Source: Phascolomyces articulosus
Lineage: Eukaryota > Mucoromycota > Mucoromycetes > Mucorales > Lichtheimiaceae
Length of the DNA: 64,000 bases
NCBI GenBank assembly: GCA_025677815.1
Contig: JAIXMP010000003.1
Span: 124,001 to 188,000, forward strand
Reading direction: 5' to 3'
This document shows, piece after piece, positions 1 through 12,620 of the stretch (positions are counted from its first letter, which is position 1; each line of letters starts with the position of its first letter). The notes under the pieces were generated by a model. That model saw nothing but the letters and a program-made list of their open reading frames with translations, did no database searches and was not told the DNA's origin. A program made the translations under genes and the position numbers.

Positions 1-520
1 TATAATAATCATCTCCTGGTGTAGGTGATAAAACAGAAGGAGTTGAATAAATGGAAAGACGATGTTGATGATAATGTTGCTGTTGCTTTTGTTGCTGATG
101 GTGCATTACTGTGTCATAAGTAGATGGAGATGAATAGTTCACGTTGCTGCTATTATGATGTTGATTGTTGTTGTTTGGAGCAACCATGTCGTCATAATAA
201 TGAGCTGATAATTCAAAACTCGTGCTAGAAATACTATTGTTGCTACTACAACTATTACTGTAATTATGATGATAAGGATGGTTGTTAGAGGATAATGGCA
301 ACATGGATTGAGGCTGAGGTGGTGGTGGAGGCGCGTGGAACATGGTTGGGGGATAGCATTGTTCTTCTTGTGGTTCATCCGATTTAACATGAACCCAAGA
401 ATTCATCATTGAAGGGTGGATATCATTGTTGTTGTTGCTATTGTTATGATGGGATGTTGCACCCATTGAAGTATTAACGTCATGGTGAGCATAAACATCA
501 AATGAAGTTGGACTATACAT
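1..520 (-). CDS. N-terminal part of a low-complexity, probable regulatory protein (runs off left edge)
   Basis: An open frame begins at an ATG at 518-520 and stays open to base 1, giving 173 codons with no stop. The product starts MYSPTSFDVYAHHD and is rich in His, Asn, Ser, Gln and Pro, with an Asn run, a Pro run (APPPPPQPQ) and Gln/His clusters (HHQQQKQQQHYHQH). There is no recognisable domain in the visible part. This composition is typical of disordered N-termini of fungal transcription factors, so a DNA-binding domain may lie to the left of the window; that is inference. It is transcribed away from the complex I gene. Family unknown. Confidence 0.6.
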   Translation of the reverse strand, partial: MYSPTSFDVYAHHDVNTSMGATSHHNNSNNNNDIHPSMMNSWVHVKSDEPQEEQCYPPTMFHAPPPPPQPQSMLPLSSNNHPYHHNYSNSCSSNNSISSTSFELSAHYYDDMVAPNNNNQHHNSSNVNYSSPSTYDTVMHHQQQKQQQHYHQHRLSIYSTPSVLSPTPGDDYY

Positions 521-3500
521 TTTCTAATGTTTTTTTTTGTAGTAAAATTAATGATACAGCACAAATAATATAATGAAGACAGATAGATAGATAAAGAAAT
601 TAGAATTCTTTAATTATATAAAATAATATTATCTGTGTGTTTTAATATAAAAAAAAAGAGGAAGAAGAAGAAGAAATAAAGGGAATTATATAATATGAAA
701 ACAAAGAGAAGGAGAAAAGAAGAAAAAAAGGTTGAAAATGACCGATATTTTGAATCGTTTATATAGAAAAAAAAAAAAGCAAAACGTAAATTTCTAGTAT
801 TTATGTTAAATTGTATATATAAATGCGTATATACATATATGGTAAATGAGTGCTGTACCACACACACAGAGCATACATACATATTAGCGACCACCTCCAT
901 AAATGTATAATGTTCAATGTTAAAGTGGATGTGCTTGTCTCTGTGTATATACAACGTTTTAGAAAAATAAAACTGTTTATCTTCCCCCCCCCAAGAAAAA
1001 AGACTCCCTCAAAAGTTAAGCCGCAATTCAACAGTGTCAAACTAAAAAAAAAAACTCTTATTTTTTTATTAAACTACAACCAATTTTGATATATAATTTT
1101 TTTTTCTTATGGTTTTTATTTTCTATTCACCCAATCCAATCCAATCCAATACCCCCTTCTCTTCCACTAATTCTTTCCTCTCTCCTCTCCCCCCTTTCCC
1201 AAAATCTCCCTCGTACTCCTCCTATTAAGAGTAAATAATAGTGAAAATATACATATACAGAAGCACTTTTGATCTTCGTGAAAATATAAATATATAACAT
1301 TATATAAAAAAAATAAGAAAACGTAATCTGTTGTCCTTGTCCTGGTCTTCATTCTTCTATGTCGATCATTCATATATGAAGGTAGTTATATAGCGTCAAT
1401 ATTACTAGCATTCGCATTATTATTAAAAAAAAATTCTTCATCCCCTCGTTCGCTCGCTCGCTCGCATATATAACCCCTCAATTACTATTTTACGTATTAT
1501 ACATGAATGAAATACTCTATAATACTTGGGAAAAAAGAAAAAAAAAGTACATCAATATCTATCATGTAATGTACAAAATAATAAAGTTCAACAGCAAAAT
1601 AAAAACTGAGGAGAACAATATGTAGAATAAATAAAACGCACTTCTTATGATAATAATAATCTAAAAAGCTATATATGAAAAAACGAGCTATTCCAAAAGT
1701 TGCATATAATAACAACCACGTTATACCAAATATAAATATATGCGTGTATGCGTGTATGTATGTACGTGTGTGAGTGAGTGAAAAAAAAAGAGATATTTTA
1801 CTGCTATACAAATAACAGTAAAAATAATCTACATGAGGAAGAAAAGATTGTTGAATGCAAGATATATTTATGTGTATATAAAGGAGAGAGGAGGAAAGAT
1901 GCAACAGCATCAAAGCACTTCATTACACTCAGAATATTAAGCACTATAAAAAAGAATATATAGATTAAGCATTCTAGAAAGTAAAAAGCATTGATGCTAT
2001 AGCTATGGAGGGAATAAAATATTCTTCTAGCTATAGTATGATTATGTGACAGAAGTGTAAATTATGTATCATCATGTAGCTCTATGCAACATTTTCGTGT
2101 ATTTTTTTTTTTTTTTTGATAGGAGTGACTTGCATCATCAGTAGTTAAGTATATCTATTATTCATTTCATCATCATTATCATCGAGCAATATATAAAACA
2201 ACATCATGATCTCAAGTTTAAAAAAAAAGAATCGATCCACATTTTATTTCTTAAAACAGATTTCCTGTTGCATATAATCTGTGGATGGATTTTCTTTTTT
2301 CCCTGGTTCCTACTAAATATTACTATTGTTATCGTGGCTCATTAAAGAAAAAAAAGGGGGGGAAGAGCAGCCTGGTGATGAGTGTAAAAAGGCTCCTGTT
2401 TTTGAAGGAGAAAGGGGAGGAGAAAAGAATAGAGAGGTAGAAGCGAAAGGGATGATGATAAAGAGAAAGTAATATATTAATATTATAATGTAGTACTAGT
2501 AGTAATGAAGAATAATAGTAGCAGTAGTAGTGATAGTTTATAATAATATAGGTTAATAGCATCTCCAAATGATGATTGTCAACTCCAAATTATGATGTCT
2601 TATTAGACTTTGAGGAGATTCCTTTTTTCTATCGCCTGATATGTTATCCAGGGGAAAGACAAGCTCTTTGATAATAATAATGGATAATATATCTCTACTA
2701 AAAAATAAGATGCTTTTGAGGGAGCTCTATTATTTTTAATAGACTCTTTAGAATGATGGCTGGACTCGCTCGAAAAAAAAAAAGTGATACACGCATTTTA
2801 AACTCTTATTAGAATCAACTTCACCAGCCCATCAAGATCGCGTGGTTATTTGTAGTACTAAAAAGCGTGGCTCCTAAACTGCGAAAGAAAATAACGTTTT
2901 GTGCTCTGAAATATGAACGATGGGGTGATTCTATTAATTATATAAACAAGTTGGTTCATCATCCCATAAAAAGTAAATCATTACCTTATAGTTTCATGTG
3001 TGCAAAGGATAATTAAATATTATTTATCGTTACTTTATTACTGTTTTATACATTGTTTTACTATAGAAGAGCCTACTAGTTAGGTATTAACAAATGTATA
3101 AAAGAAAAGCCTCGTGGGTGTGGCCCCACCGCAGGATACAGGGTCTCATTGTTGTTAATACACCAAATATATATTTTAGTACAAAAATTTTACAAAAGGA
3201 TGGAGTCACATCTTAAAAAGAGAAACCTGGGGTAAATTTGTATATATATATATCATATATATATCATACATAAAACGAATAATTAATGGTCATCTTTCTC
3301 TTATAAGTGAAGGAAGAAGGGGGGGCGAGAGAAGCAAGTCTATTGTATTCAAATCCACTCTATTACAATAATTGAATCATTTAAGCTGCAAGTTTATGAG
3401 GAGAAGGGAGAATAATTGAGAAAGAATAGGAAGGAGGGAGGAATAACCCTATCATTTTGTTGATAATGAAGGTTACATCAAACTAAGGAGCCACTTCTTC

Positions 3501-4439
3501 AAACATTGATGTAAATTACGTGTACAATAATAAGTCTAATATACCATAACTATTTGATGAGTAATAATTGTCCCCTAGAACTCGATCTACATTGATTTAC
3601 CCAATTTTTCGGTTAAAGAAGGGGGGGAGGGGTTATATATAGTATGAGTTATTTCTAGTTGAACAGAGATAGATAACCAGATAATAGAGTTACATCTCTC
3701 TCTCTCTCATTGACAAGCGATAATCCCATCGGTTTTTTTTTATAATAGACAGCATATATTATCACAGTTATTTATTACTCCCAAATCTCTACTTGTTCAT
3801 TTTCTCTTTCGCTCGATTCAACTCTCACTTCATTCATACCTCCTTTTCTTCTCCTTTTTTCTTTCTATTCACCCTGAAAACGTATCACACGAGACTTCCA
3901 TCATCGCCTCTGAATGGCTGGCGGTGATGTCTCAATTATAGTCAATCCCCAACGTGGCATACTATATTATATATATATATAACCCTAACTATTATTATAG
4001 TTTTTTATATATAAATTAGCTAAGCTATCTTGCTACTACTACTGTTGTATATATAATAGATAAATGATTTGAGAAAAATTTGTTTAACGTACATGACATA
4101 ATTTACAGGTCCCTGCGCGTATCGCGTATGATAAACTCTTTTTTCTTTAGTTTTCACTTTTCTTCCGTAATATTCTCGTTTCAGACACACGAAATGATCC
4201 ACTTTTTTCTATGATACAATTCAACCCTTCCCTCCCTGTTTTCATATCAAGTAATCATCATCAACATTTTGATATACATTTCTATTTCTCTATAAATATT
4301 ATCGAAAGGCAAAAAACGCGTTTGTAATTTATTTATTTATTTTTTTTTGAGATGTAAAATGTGTGATGTTGTTTGTGTGAAGTGACAATTTGTTGAAAAA
4401 AAAAGTTTTTGATTTTTTGATTTGAGATTTTTTTTTCTT
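521..4439. other. Intergenic, 3.9 kb, no gene recognised
   Basis: A+T-rich spacer upstream of the left-edge gene and downstream of the complex I gene. Open frames here are low-complexity (Leu/Phe/Tyr/Ser from T-rich DNA) and look like chance. Visible simple sequence includes a four-fold CCAAT-type repeat near 1133-1150, a CGCT repeat near 1450-1465, TA repeats near 3240-3265 and many poly-A/T runs. A short G+C-richer patch at about 3108-3150 is unexplained. No tRNA-like T-loop motif was found. Confidence 0.5.
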
Positions 4440-7358
4440 CTAAGCGGCAGCTCTTTCGAGCTCATCATCTACGGGTTTGCCTTCAACGTAGGCTATAGAA
4501 ATAATAATAAAAAAACATGAGTTAGTCTATTCATCCTTAATAAAAAAATCTTTTTTATTTATTTATTTACCTTTGGTGCACTTGGCCATGGTGCTTGATG
4601 CACGGGAGATAGAGTCAGTTTGGTAGAAGTTCTTGATCACAGAAGAGAGGACATCACCACTGCTCTTGGCATCAGATTTACGGAGAGTGGAAAGACCAAG
4701 TTGGCTGGTGGTAGGTTGCTCGACTATGTCATAGCGGGTAAGGGCAGGACTGATTTCGGAAAGACGTGCACGAACCGATGGGAGGTCATCATAAGGAAGG
4801 GTCTTGCCTGCAAGTTCAGACAAGGCACGGATGATCTTCCAATCTTCACGAGCAGCAGCAGGTGGGTTAACACCAGCACGGGTGATTTGTGTTCGGCCTT
4901 CAGTGTTCATGTAACTATAATATCCCCCCCATTTATCATTAGTCCTTCCATTTCTTTAATCCTGTCCCGTCAGTGATTAAAATTTATCATACTAGACTTA
5001 CGTGGCATTCTTTTCGGTGAAGGCAGAGCCTGGAAGGATAACATCAGCATATTGAGCACCAACATCACCATGGTGACCTTGATAGACAACGAAAGCATCC
5101 TTGGGAATGTCAGCAGCGGAGACTTCATCAGCGTTCAAGAGGTAAAGGAACTTGGCAGGGGTAGAGGCAACTTCTTTGGATGAAGGAACGAAACCAATTT
5201 CATATGCAGCAGTTCTGCTGGCAGCCTAATAATTATCATGATAATTAAAAACAAAAATGTCAGATACGAATTATCCTCTTTTTCTTTCTTTAAACTATTT
5301 CCCCCGTATGGTTCCAATCCATCCAATTCCATCAACACATCTCCATCATAGACACATCACTTCCATGCAAAATAACCAAAAAAAAAAAGAGTAAAGAAAA
5401 AACTTACACGTTGAAGAACGTTGAAACCGTTCCAATCTTCTTGGAAGACTGTGTTCTTGTGCTTATCAGCAAGTTCAGCAACCTTGGAAAGCAAGTATTC
5501 GCTGTCCTTGGAGTTTTCAACAACGCCGGAACCGACCAAGATCAAAGGACGCTTGGCTTCAGCAAGACGCTTAGCGAAAGGATGGGAACCATCCAACAAC
5601 TTTTCAATAGACTTGGCATCTTGACCGACATGTTCATATTCATAAGTCAAGTCAGCGGCTTCACCAATGATACCAAAGTCTTGATCGTTGTGCAAGTAAG
5701 CCTTGCGAAGACGTGTGTTCAAAATAGGAGCTTCATGACGGGGGTTGGAACCGACGAGCAAGACAACATCAGCTTCTTCAACACCAGCAATGGACGAGTT
5801 CAAAACGTAGTTACCACGGAAATCGTTGTTGACAGCAAGGGGTTGACTACCGTTAGGAGCATCAATGGTCAAGTTTTCGGAACCAACACGGTTCATCAAA
5901 TCCTTAAGAGCGACCATGGATTCAGCATCAGCAAGATGACCAGCAACAGCCTTGGCACTGTTACCTTCAACCTTGCTCAATTCATTGCTAACACGTTCAA
6001 GAGCCTTTTCCCAGCTGGCAGGGACGAAACGGTCACCTTCACGGACCAAAGGAGCGGTCAAACGTTGAACACGCAAACCGTCATAGAAGAAACGTGTCTT
6101 GTCAGAAATCCATTCTTCGTTAATTTCGTCGTTCAATCGAGGCAAAATGCGCATGACTTCAACACCACGGGTGTCAAGACGAATGTTGCTACCAATGGCA
6201 TCAGAGACATCGATCGTTTCGTATTTCTTCAATTCCCAAGGACGAGCCTTCATTTGGTAAGGCTTAGAAGTCAATGCACCGACAGGACACAAATCAATGA
6301 CGTTACCGGACATTTCAGACTCGATCGTCTTTTCAATATAGGTGCTGATTTGCATATCGTTACCTCTGCCGCTAGTACCGAGTTCAGGAGCACCAGCAAC
6401 TTCGTTAGCGAAACGGACACAACGTGTACATTGAATACAACGGGTCATTTCGGTCTTGATAAGTGGGCCAAAGTTCTTGTCTTCGACAGCACGCTTACCA
6501 CGAGGTTCATTATAACGACCACGGTCACTACCATAACGCATACTTTGATCCTGTAAATCACATTCACCACCTTGGTCACAAATAGGACAATCCAAAGGAT
6601 GGTTGTACAACAAGAATTCCATAACACCTTCACGCGCCTTGTGGACCATAGGTGTGTTGGTCTTGACCTTCATGCCAGGCATAACGGGGTATGCACAAGA
6701 AGCAATGGGTTTGGGAGCGCGTTCAACTTCCACCAAACACATACGACAGTTACCGGCAACGGACAAACGGTCTAATTGAAATATTTTTTTATCCCCCAAA
6801 AAAATTATTATTGTTATTAATATTATATATTTCGTCTCTCTCTCTCTCTCACACACACACACATTAATTAATTCATTTTTTCCCTCTATTTACCGTGATA
6901 ACAGAAACGAGGAATCTAAATAATAAATATATTGAATGGTTGGATAATTAATATTTGTAAAGAAAAACACGTTATTATTTAATATTAATAGAGAATGGTG
7001 AGAGTAAACTTACATCAGCACCAGCTTTTTCACATGCTTGAATCAATGCAGAACCTTGTTCGATCATGACAGACTTGCCATCAATGAATACTTCAATTTC
7101 CTCTTTTTTGGTCGTAGTGGCAGAAAACGCACGTACTATATATTTTATTTAATTGAAATATTGGGGTAATAAAAAAAAATTAGGATTGTTATTGTTATTA
7201 TTTTTGTTGGAAAAGCGGGTGTTTTTTTCTGTTGCTTTAATGGTCGTTGGTAATATATATTTTTCGACGATTCATAATGAAACATGGGAAGTACCTCCGG
7301 TGTTCAAGAGGGCGGGCGTTCTGCGCGCAACACCAGCTTTGTTGATGACGCGCAACAT
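4440..7358 (-). CDS. NDUFS1: NADH-ubiquinone oxidoreductase 75 kDa subunit, mitochondrial (complex I)
   Basis: Iron-sulfur subunit of the matrix arm of respiratory complex I, carrying electrons from the flavin toward ubiquinone. Seven exons: 7295-7358, 7014-7135, 6894-6915, 5408-6771, 5002-5225, 4571-4914, 4440-4492. They join in frame to 730 residues (animal homologues about 727). The first exon encodes an Arg-rich mitochondrial presequence ([13 protein letters not shown]). A ferredoxin-like domain follows, with 2Fe-2S cysteines C67, C78, C81 and C95. Next come the His-Cys cluster H127/C131/C134/C140 and a 4Fe-4S set C181/C184/C187 plus the Cys in DLCPVGAL. The molybdopterin-oxidoreductase-like region follows, and the C-terminal exons contain [12 protein letters not shown] and [14 protein letters not shown], both characteristic of this subunit. 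A 22-nt exon supplies C67. The start is the only in-frame Met before the presequence. Confidence 0.96.
6894..6915 (-). other. 22-nt micro-exon of the 75 kDa subunit gene
   Basis: Flanked by AG on its 5' side (6916-6917) and a GTAAAT donor on its 3' side. It encodes IPRFCYH plus the first base of the next codon and so supplies the first Cys ligand of the 2Fe-2S cluster. Skipping it would delete the ligand and shift the frame. Confidence 0.88.
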
Positions 7359-8127
7359 TACGGAATGTGAGTGGGGGGGTTATAAATAAAAGGGTTAAGA
7401 GAGAAAAAAAAAGGTTCGAGAAGTTGGTGTTGTTTGGCGCCCGATAGGCTGTTTTTTTTTTGTTCAGTTGCTTGTGTGTATATTGACGGGTTGCTATTCC
7501 AGCTCAGGGTGAAAACAGAGGTGACGTCTTTGAATTTTCGTGACCTCCTTTTACCTTTTGTGGCAATGCTGCTGCTCACTTTATATAAAATGCTAAGTCT
7601 TTTTCTCCTTCTTGAGAAAACTTTCTTTTGTCTGTTGCTACGTTATTATTATGTTCAATCTATTATTACGATGGATTTATATTGCTATATATAAAACGAA
7701 TACAAACGTCTTTTATGTACCTTGTTTTTTATTGATGATAGGCTACTTATTCAATCATTGAAGTTTTTTTTGGAACCAAACAGCAATTCTCTAGCAACAT
7801 ACTACTACTACGATACAATATCTAGCGAATCCATCTTATTAGCAGTTTCATTTGTAAAAAGAGTGAAAAACAAAGTTTGAAAGTTGGCAAGTTGATTGTA
7901 TAAGTATTTATATCGATTGACATATCAAAAGTCATACTCATCATTACAACACGGTGAAGAATCAGCAGATATTATGAATTAAGTTGAAAACAATGTGCTT
8001 ATTACACCATGACGCCTTGTACAAAACATCAAAAAAAGAAAAAAAAAACTTAAAAACGCAACAGTAAGACCGTATACTAGATTTCTTTATAACTTTATTC
8101 AGCCCGTAATGCCAAGTAGAATAATAT
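7359..8127. promoter_or_regulatory. Divergent promoter region between complex I gene and left OYE copy
   Basis: 769 bp separate the complex I start from the outer edge of the left palindrome arm; the left OYE start codon is 66 bp further on. Both genes read away from this region, so it should hold both promoters. It is A+T-rich and open frames are only short. I see no specific operator or motif. Confidence 0.45.
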
Positions 8128-8193
8128 GAAAAAGTCTGTTCCTGAATATATGTAAAATACTCTTTTTTTCCTAGTATTTAATTAAATTTGGCC

Positions 8194-8789
8194 ATGGTGG
8201 CACTTTCAGCACTTTTTCAGCCTGTTAAATTAGGTGGTAAACAATTGAACCATCGTATTGTGATGGCGCCAATGACACGAATCCGAGCAGATGATAACCA
8301 CGTTCCTATCGATTTGATTCGTGAGCATTATGAACAACGTACCACAGAAGGAGGTCTCTTGATTACGGAAGCTACATTGATCTCGCCCAATGCTGGTGGT
8401 GGACCACATATTCCCGGTCTTTGGACAAGAGAACATATAGATGGCTGGAGGTCTGTCGTAGATGCCGTGCATAAGAAGAAAGGTGTCATTTATAACCAAC
8501 TTTGGCATAAAGGTCGCGTTTCTTCTTCACTTTTAATGCCCAACAATGTGAAACCTGTTTCTGCTTCAGCCATTGCCATCCAAGGTAAAAACTCGGCTGG
8601 CCAAGATTATGAAGTTCCACGAGCTTTGGAACTGGATGAAATTCCTCAAGTTATTCAAGAATATGCAACTGCTGCCAAGAATGCAGTGAAGGCTGGATTT
8701 GATGGTGTGGAAATTCATGGTGCTTCTGGTAGGTATCTAATTGATAGATCAAAATTTTCCTTTTTAGTCAAACTACGTTTGATACTTAC

Positions 8790-8820
<31 letters not shown>

Positions 8821-9519
8821 GGATATCTTGTTGATCAATTCATTACATCGTCAAGTAATAAACGCACCGATAAATATGGGGGATCAATCGAAAACCGTGC
8901 TCGATTTGCATTAGAAGTCATAGAGGCCGTTGTCGAAGCTGTTGGACCTGAAAAAACAGCTATCCGCTTTTCACCATTTGGTGGTTTCCAGGTAAATACA
9001 TTACATACATATATATACCTTTCTCATACTGTTTGTGTTGTGTAGACTGAGCCATCATATACAGAGTGGTTGATACTAAAAACGATTTAATCGATTATTT
9101 TTATGGCTTTGGACTATTAGGATATGAATGATGATACACCGTATGAAACATGGGGTTATATTCTAGATCAACTCAAAAACAAGCACCCCAACTTTTCCTA
9201 CGTTCATTTTACAGAACCTCGTCTCAATATAACCAATGATACTGGTTTTACTGATACAGATGATTCCCTTGATCCTTTCCGCGCTAAATGGGATGGTGTC
9301 TTTATTGCTAGTGGTGGCTATACTTATGATCCAAAACTTGCAGCAGAGGTAGCTGAAACAACAGGTAACTTAATATCGTTTGGTCGTTCATTTACCTCCA
9401 ACCCTGATCTTGTGGAACGGTTGCGAAATGGTTTTCCACTTGAAAAATACGATCGATCTACGTTCTATGGTGGGAATAGTAGAGGCTATGCAGATTTCTC
9501 CAATTATATACAGCAGTAG
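8194..9519 (+). CDS. NADH:flavin oxidoreductase / old yellow enzyme family, left copy
   Basis: FMN-dependent ene-reductase of the OYE family: NAD(P)H reduces FMN, which reduces activated C=C bonds. Exons 8194-8728, 8822-8991 and 9121-9519 give 367 residues, a normal family length. Motifs: N-terminal FQPVKLGGKQLNHRIVMAPMTR, LWHKGRVS, GFDGVEIHGASGYLVDQF, NKRTDKYGGSIENR, the EPR motif, and the C-terminal FMN-phosphate region SFGRSFTSNPDL with DRSTFYGG. His175 and Ser178 occupy the His-x-x-Asn substrate-binding position of OYE1, so the usual Asn is Ser. The ATG at 8194 is chosen because no earlier ATG lies in frame. The first intron ends in a TAA microsatellite. An identical copy lies in the opposite arm and converges on this one. 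Confidence 0.93.
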
Positions 9520-9989
9520 AATTTTATAGAAAACACTATATATATTTCACACCATTATTGTATTCATAATACCATCATTGTATTAAATAGTAAACATATA
9601 TAATATCAGTAAGTAATTATAGTACATACATTGGATAATGCAGCTTTTTCATATAATAGCACATTTTAAAAAAAAAATCAGAATATTACTCTACTGTTGC
9701 ATATGTTTGAAGAGTTAAGTATAAAAATAATAATAAGAATAGTTGAATGTAAAAATACATATTATATTTACTTATAATAATAATAGAGAAAATCATAAGC
9801 CCAATTATCAACGTACGGGAGAGGTAGAATTTTTATCAGTTTTTATATACTGTAGTTATTAAATAAATAATGCGTTGTAGGTAGGTATAATAGAATTAGT
9901 ATTTCATCAAATGAGATAGAAGATAGAACAAAAAGTATTTTGGAACACTATTTACGAGTCTATTAATATCCTATATAGCACATCTTCTT

Positions 9990-10669
9990 CATGATTACTT
10001 CTTCGTAATCATCATCAGAATACTCTTCTGGGGGAATAACTGGAGAGCTCATCGGTTGTCATCAGTTACAATTGTTGCATGTTTTTTCTCCTCCATTTTT
10101 TTAATGGCCGGATTAACCAGGAGTTGTAGTGGGACAACTATAAGCTTCTTTCGCATCCGTTCGTGGCCTTTCTGGTGGGCTTCTCAGATTTTTAAAAGCA
10201 CTTCGATGCTTTTTTTCAACATCAACTAATTATTTTTTTAGGTTAAAAACATTATTAACTAAAAACACATTTTAACTCAAAAAAAAAAAAAAAAAAACAG
10301 TTGTTCATACCGTTAACTCCCAACTTCCTTCAAGAAAGTTATAAAGCTGCTCAGTTTTTTCTACTGAAGCTCTTAGGGGCTGGCATTTTAATTTCCTTGG
10401 TCATAAGGTACACACACCTTTCTCAGGTGTACCCATAGATCACACTCGAATCGCATCTTCTATGCGTAGTAATAAAAATATCTCTTAGCATAAATTGTCA
10501 ATAATTTGGGACCCGTTCAAGTTGTCGAAAATCGTTTTTTAAAAAGTGTCAATATTTTTTTTTGGCGCCCTTAACTTACCATGTGCGTGAATAAAAAAAA
10601 ACTTCATGTTCTTTACTTCTTCATAACTTGCATATTGGAATTCATTTGCCATGTTTTTGATCATTGACA
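9990..10669 (-). pseudogene. Mirror fragment of a decayed mobile-element-like ORF (left arm)
   Basis: Reverse-complement copy, within the left arm, of the degraded coding sequence described at 10670-11420. Read on the minus strand it includes the open segment SMIKNMANEFQYASYEEVK and then stops and frame changes. Its reading frame breaks at the spacer junction (10669/10670), whereas in the right arm the frame runs smoothly into the spacer. Confidence 0.5.
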
Positions 10670-11420
10670 TCAAATGCTTACAATGAAGCTGGAAGAGGAA
10701 AAGTGAGCTTTGACCATCATAAAGCGATGTTTGCTTTGTTGTCAATGATCAAAAACATGGCAAATGAATTCCAATATGCAAGTTATGAAGAAGTAAAGAA
10801 CATGAAGTTTTTTTTTATTCACGCACATGGTAAGTTAAGGGCGCCAAAAAAAAATATTGACACTTTTTAAAAAACGATTTTCGACAACTTGAACGGGTCC
10901 CAAATTATTGACAATTTATGCTAAGAGATATTTTTATTACTACGCATAGAAGATGCGATTCGAGTGTGATCTATGGGTACACCTGAGAAAGGTGTGTGTA
11001 CCTTATGACCAAGGAAATTAAAATGCCAGCCCCTAAGAGCTTCAGTAGAAAAAACTGAGCAGCTTTATAACTTTCTTGAAGGAAGTTGGGAGTTAACGGT
11101 ATGAACAACTGTTTTTTTTTTTTTTTTTTTTGAGTTAAAATGTGTTTTTAGTTAATAATGTTTTTAACCTAAAAAAATAATTAGTTGATGTTGAAAAAAA
11201 GCATCGAAGTGCTTTTAAAAATCTGAGAAGCCCACCAGAAAGGCCACGAACGGATGCGAAAGAAGCTTATAGTTGTCCCACTACAACTCCTGGTTAATCC
11301 GGCCATTAAAAAAATGGAGGAGAAAAAACATGCAACAATTGTAACTGATGACAACCGATGAGCTCTCCAGTTATTCCCCCAGAAGAGTATTCTGATGATG
11401 ATTACGAAGAAGTAATCATG
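10670..11420 (+). pseudogene. Decayed ORF at the centre of the palindrome, probably a repeat-element relic
   Basis: From the spacer into the right arm the plus strand is open to 10870. It encodes a protein-like stretch (NAYNEAGRGKVSFDHHKAMF, then SMIKNMANEFQYASYEEVK and MKFFFIHAHGK). Beyond that stop, short coding-like pieces continue in changing frames to about 11420 (for example MTKEIKMPAPKSFSR and VVPLQLLVNPAIKKMEEKK), separated by stops and a 20-T run. I do not recognise the family with certainty. It resembles the dispersed hypothetical ORFs common in Mucorales genomes, which is inference. No initiator Met, terminal repeats or transposase motif is visible. Confidence 0.5.
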
Positions 11421-11890
11421 AAGAAGATGTGCTATATAGGATATTAATAGACTCGTAAATAGTGTTCCAAAATACTTTTTGTTCTATCTTCTATCTCATT
11501 TGATGAAATACTAATTCTATTATACCTACCTACAACGCATTATTTATTTAATAACTACAGTATATAAAAACTGATAAAAATTCTACCTCTCCCGTACGTT
11601 GATAATTGGGCTTATGATTTTCTCTATTATTATTATAAGTAAATATAATATGTATTTTTACATTCAACTATTCTTATTATTATTTTTATACTTAACTCTT
11701 CAAACATATGCAACAGTAGAGTAATATTCTGATTTTTTTTTTAAAATGTGCTATTATATGAAAAAGCTGCATTATCCAATGTATGTACTATAATTACTTA
11801 CTGATATTATATATGTTTACTATTTAATACAATGATGGTATTATGAATACAATAATGGTGTGAAATATATATAGTGTTTTCTATAAAATT

Positions 11891-12589
11891 CTACTGCTGT
11901 ATATAATTGGAGAAATCTGCATAGCCTCTACTATTCCCACCATAGAACGTAGATCGATCGTATTTTTCAAGTGGAAAACCATTTCGCAACCGTTCCACAA
12001 GATCAGGGTTGGAGGTAAATGAACGACCAAACGATATTAAGTTACCTGTTGTTTCAGCTACCTCTGCTGCAAGTTTTGGATCATAAGTATAGCCACCACT
12101 AGCAATAAAGACACCATCCCATTTAGCGCGGAAAGGATCAAGGGAATCATCTGTATCAGTAAAACCAGTATCATTGGTTATATTGAGACGAGGTTCTGTA
12201 AAATGAACGTAGGAAAAGTTGGGGTGCTTGTTTTTGAGTTGATCTAGAATATAACCCCATGTTTCATACGGTGTATCATCATTCATATCCTAATAGTCCA
12301 AAGCCATAAAAATAATCGATTAAATCGTTTTTAGTATCAACCACTCTGTATATGATGGCTCAGTCTACACAACACAAACAGTATGAGAAAGGTATATATA
12401 TGTATGTAATGTATTTACCTGGAAACCACCAAATGGTGAAAAGCGGATAGCTGTTTTTTCAGGTCCAACAGCTTCGACAACGGCCTCTATGACTTCTAAT
12501 GCAAATCGAGCACGGTTTTCGATTGATCCCCCATATTTATCGGTGCGTTTATTACTTGACGATGTAATGAATTGATCAACAAGATATCC

Positions 12590-12620
<31 letters not shown>

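Noticed and set aside
5411..6556. Plus-strand frame of 381 codons opposite the complex I gene
   Set aside because: It is the antisense shadow of a highly biased coding sequence; the minus strand matches the 75 kDa subunit residue by residue.
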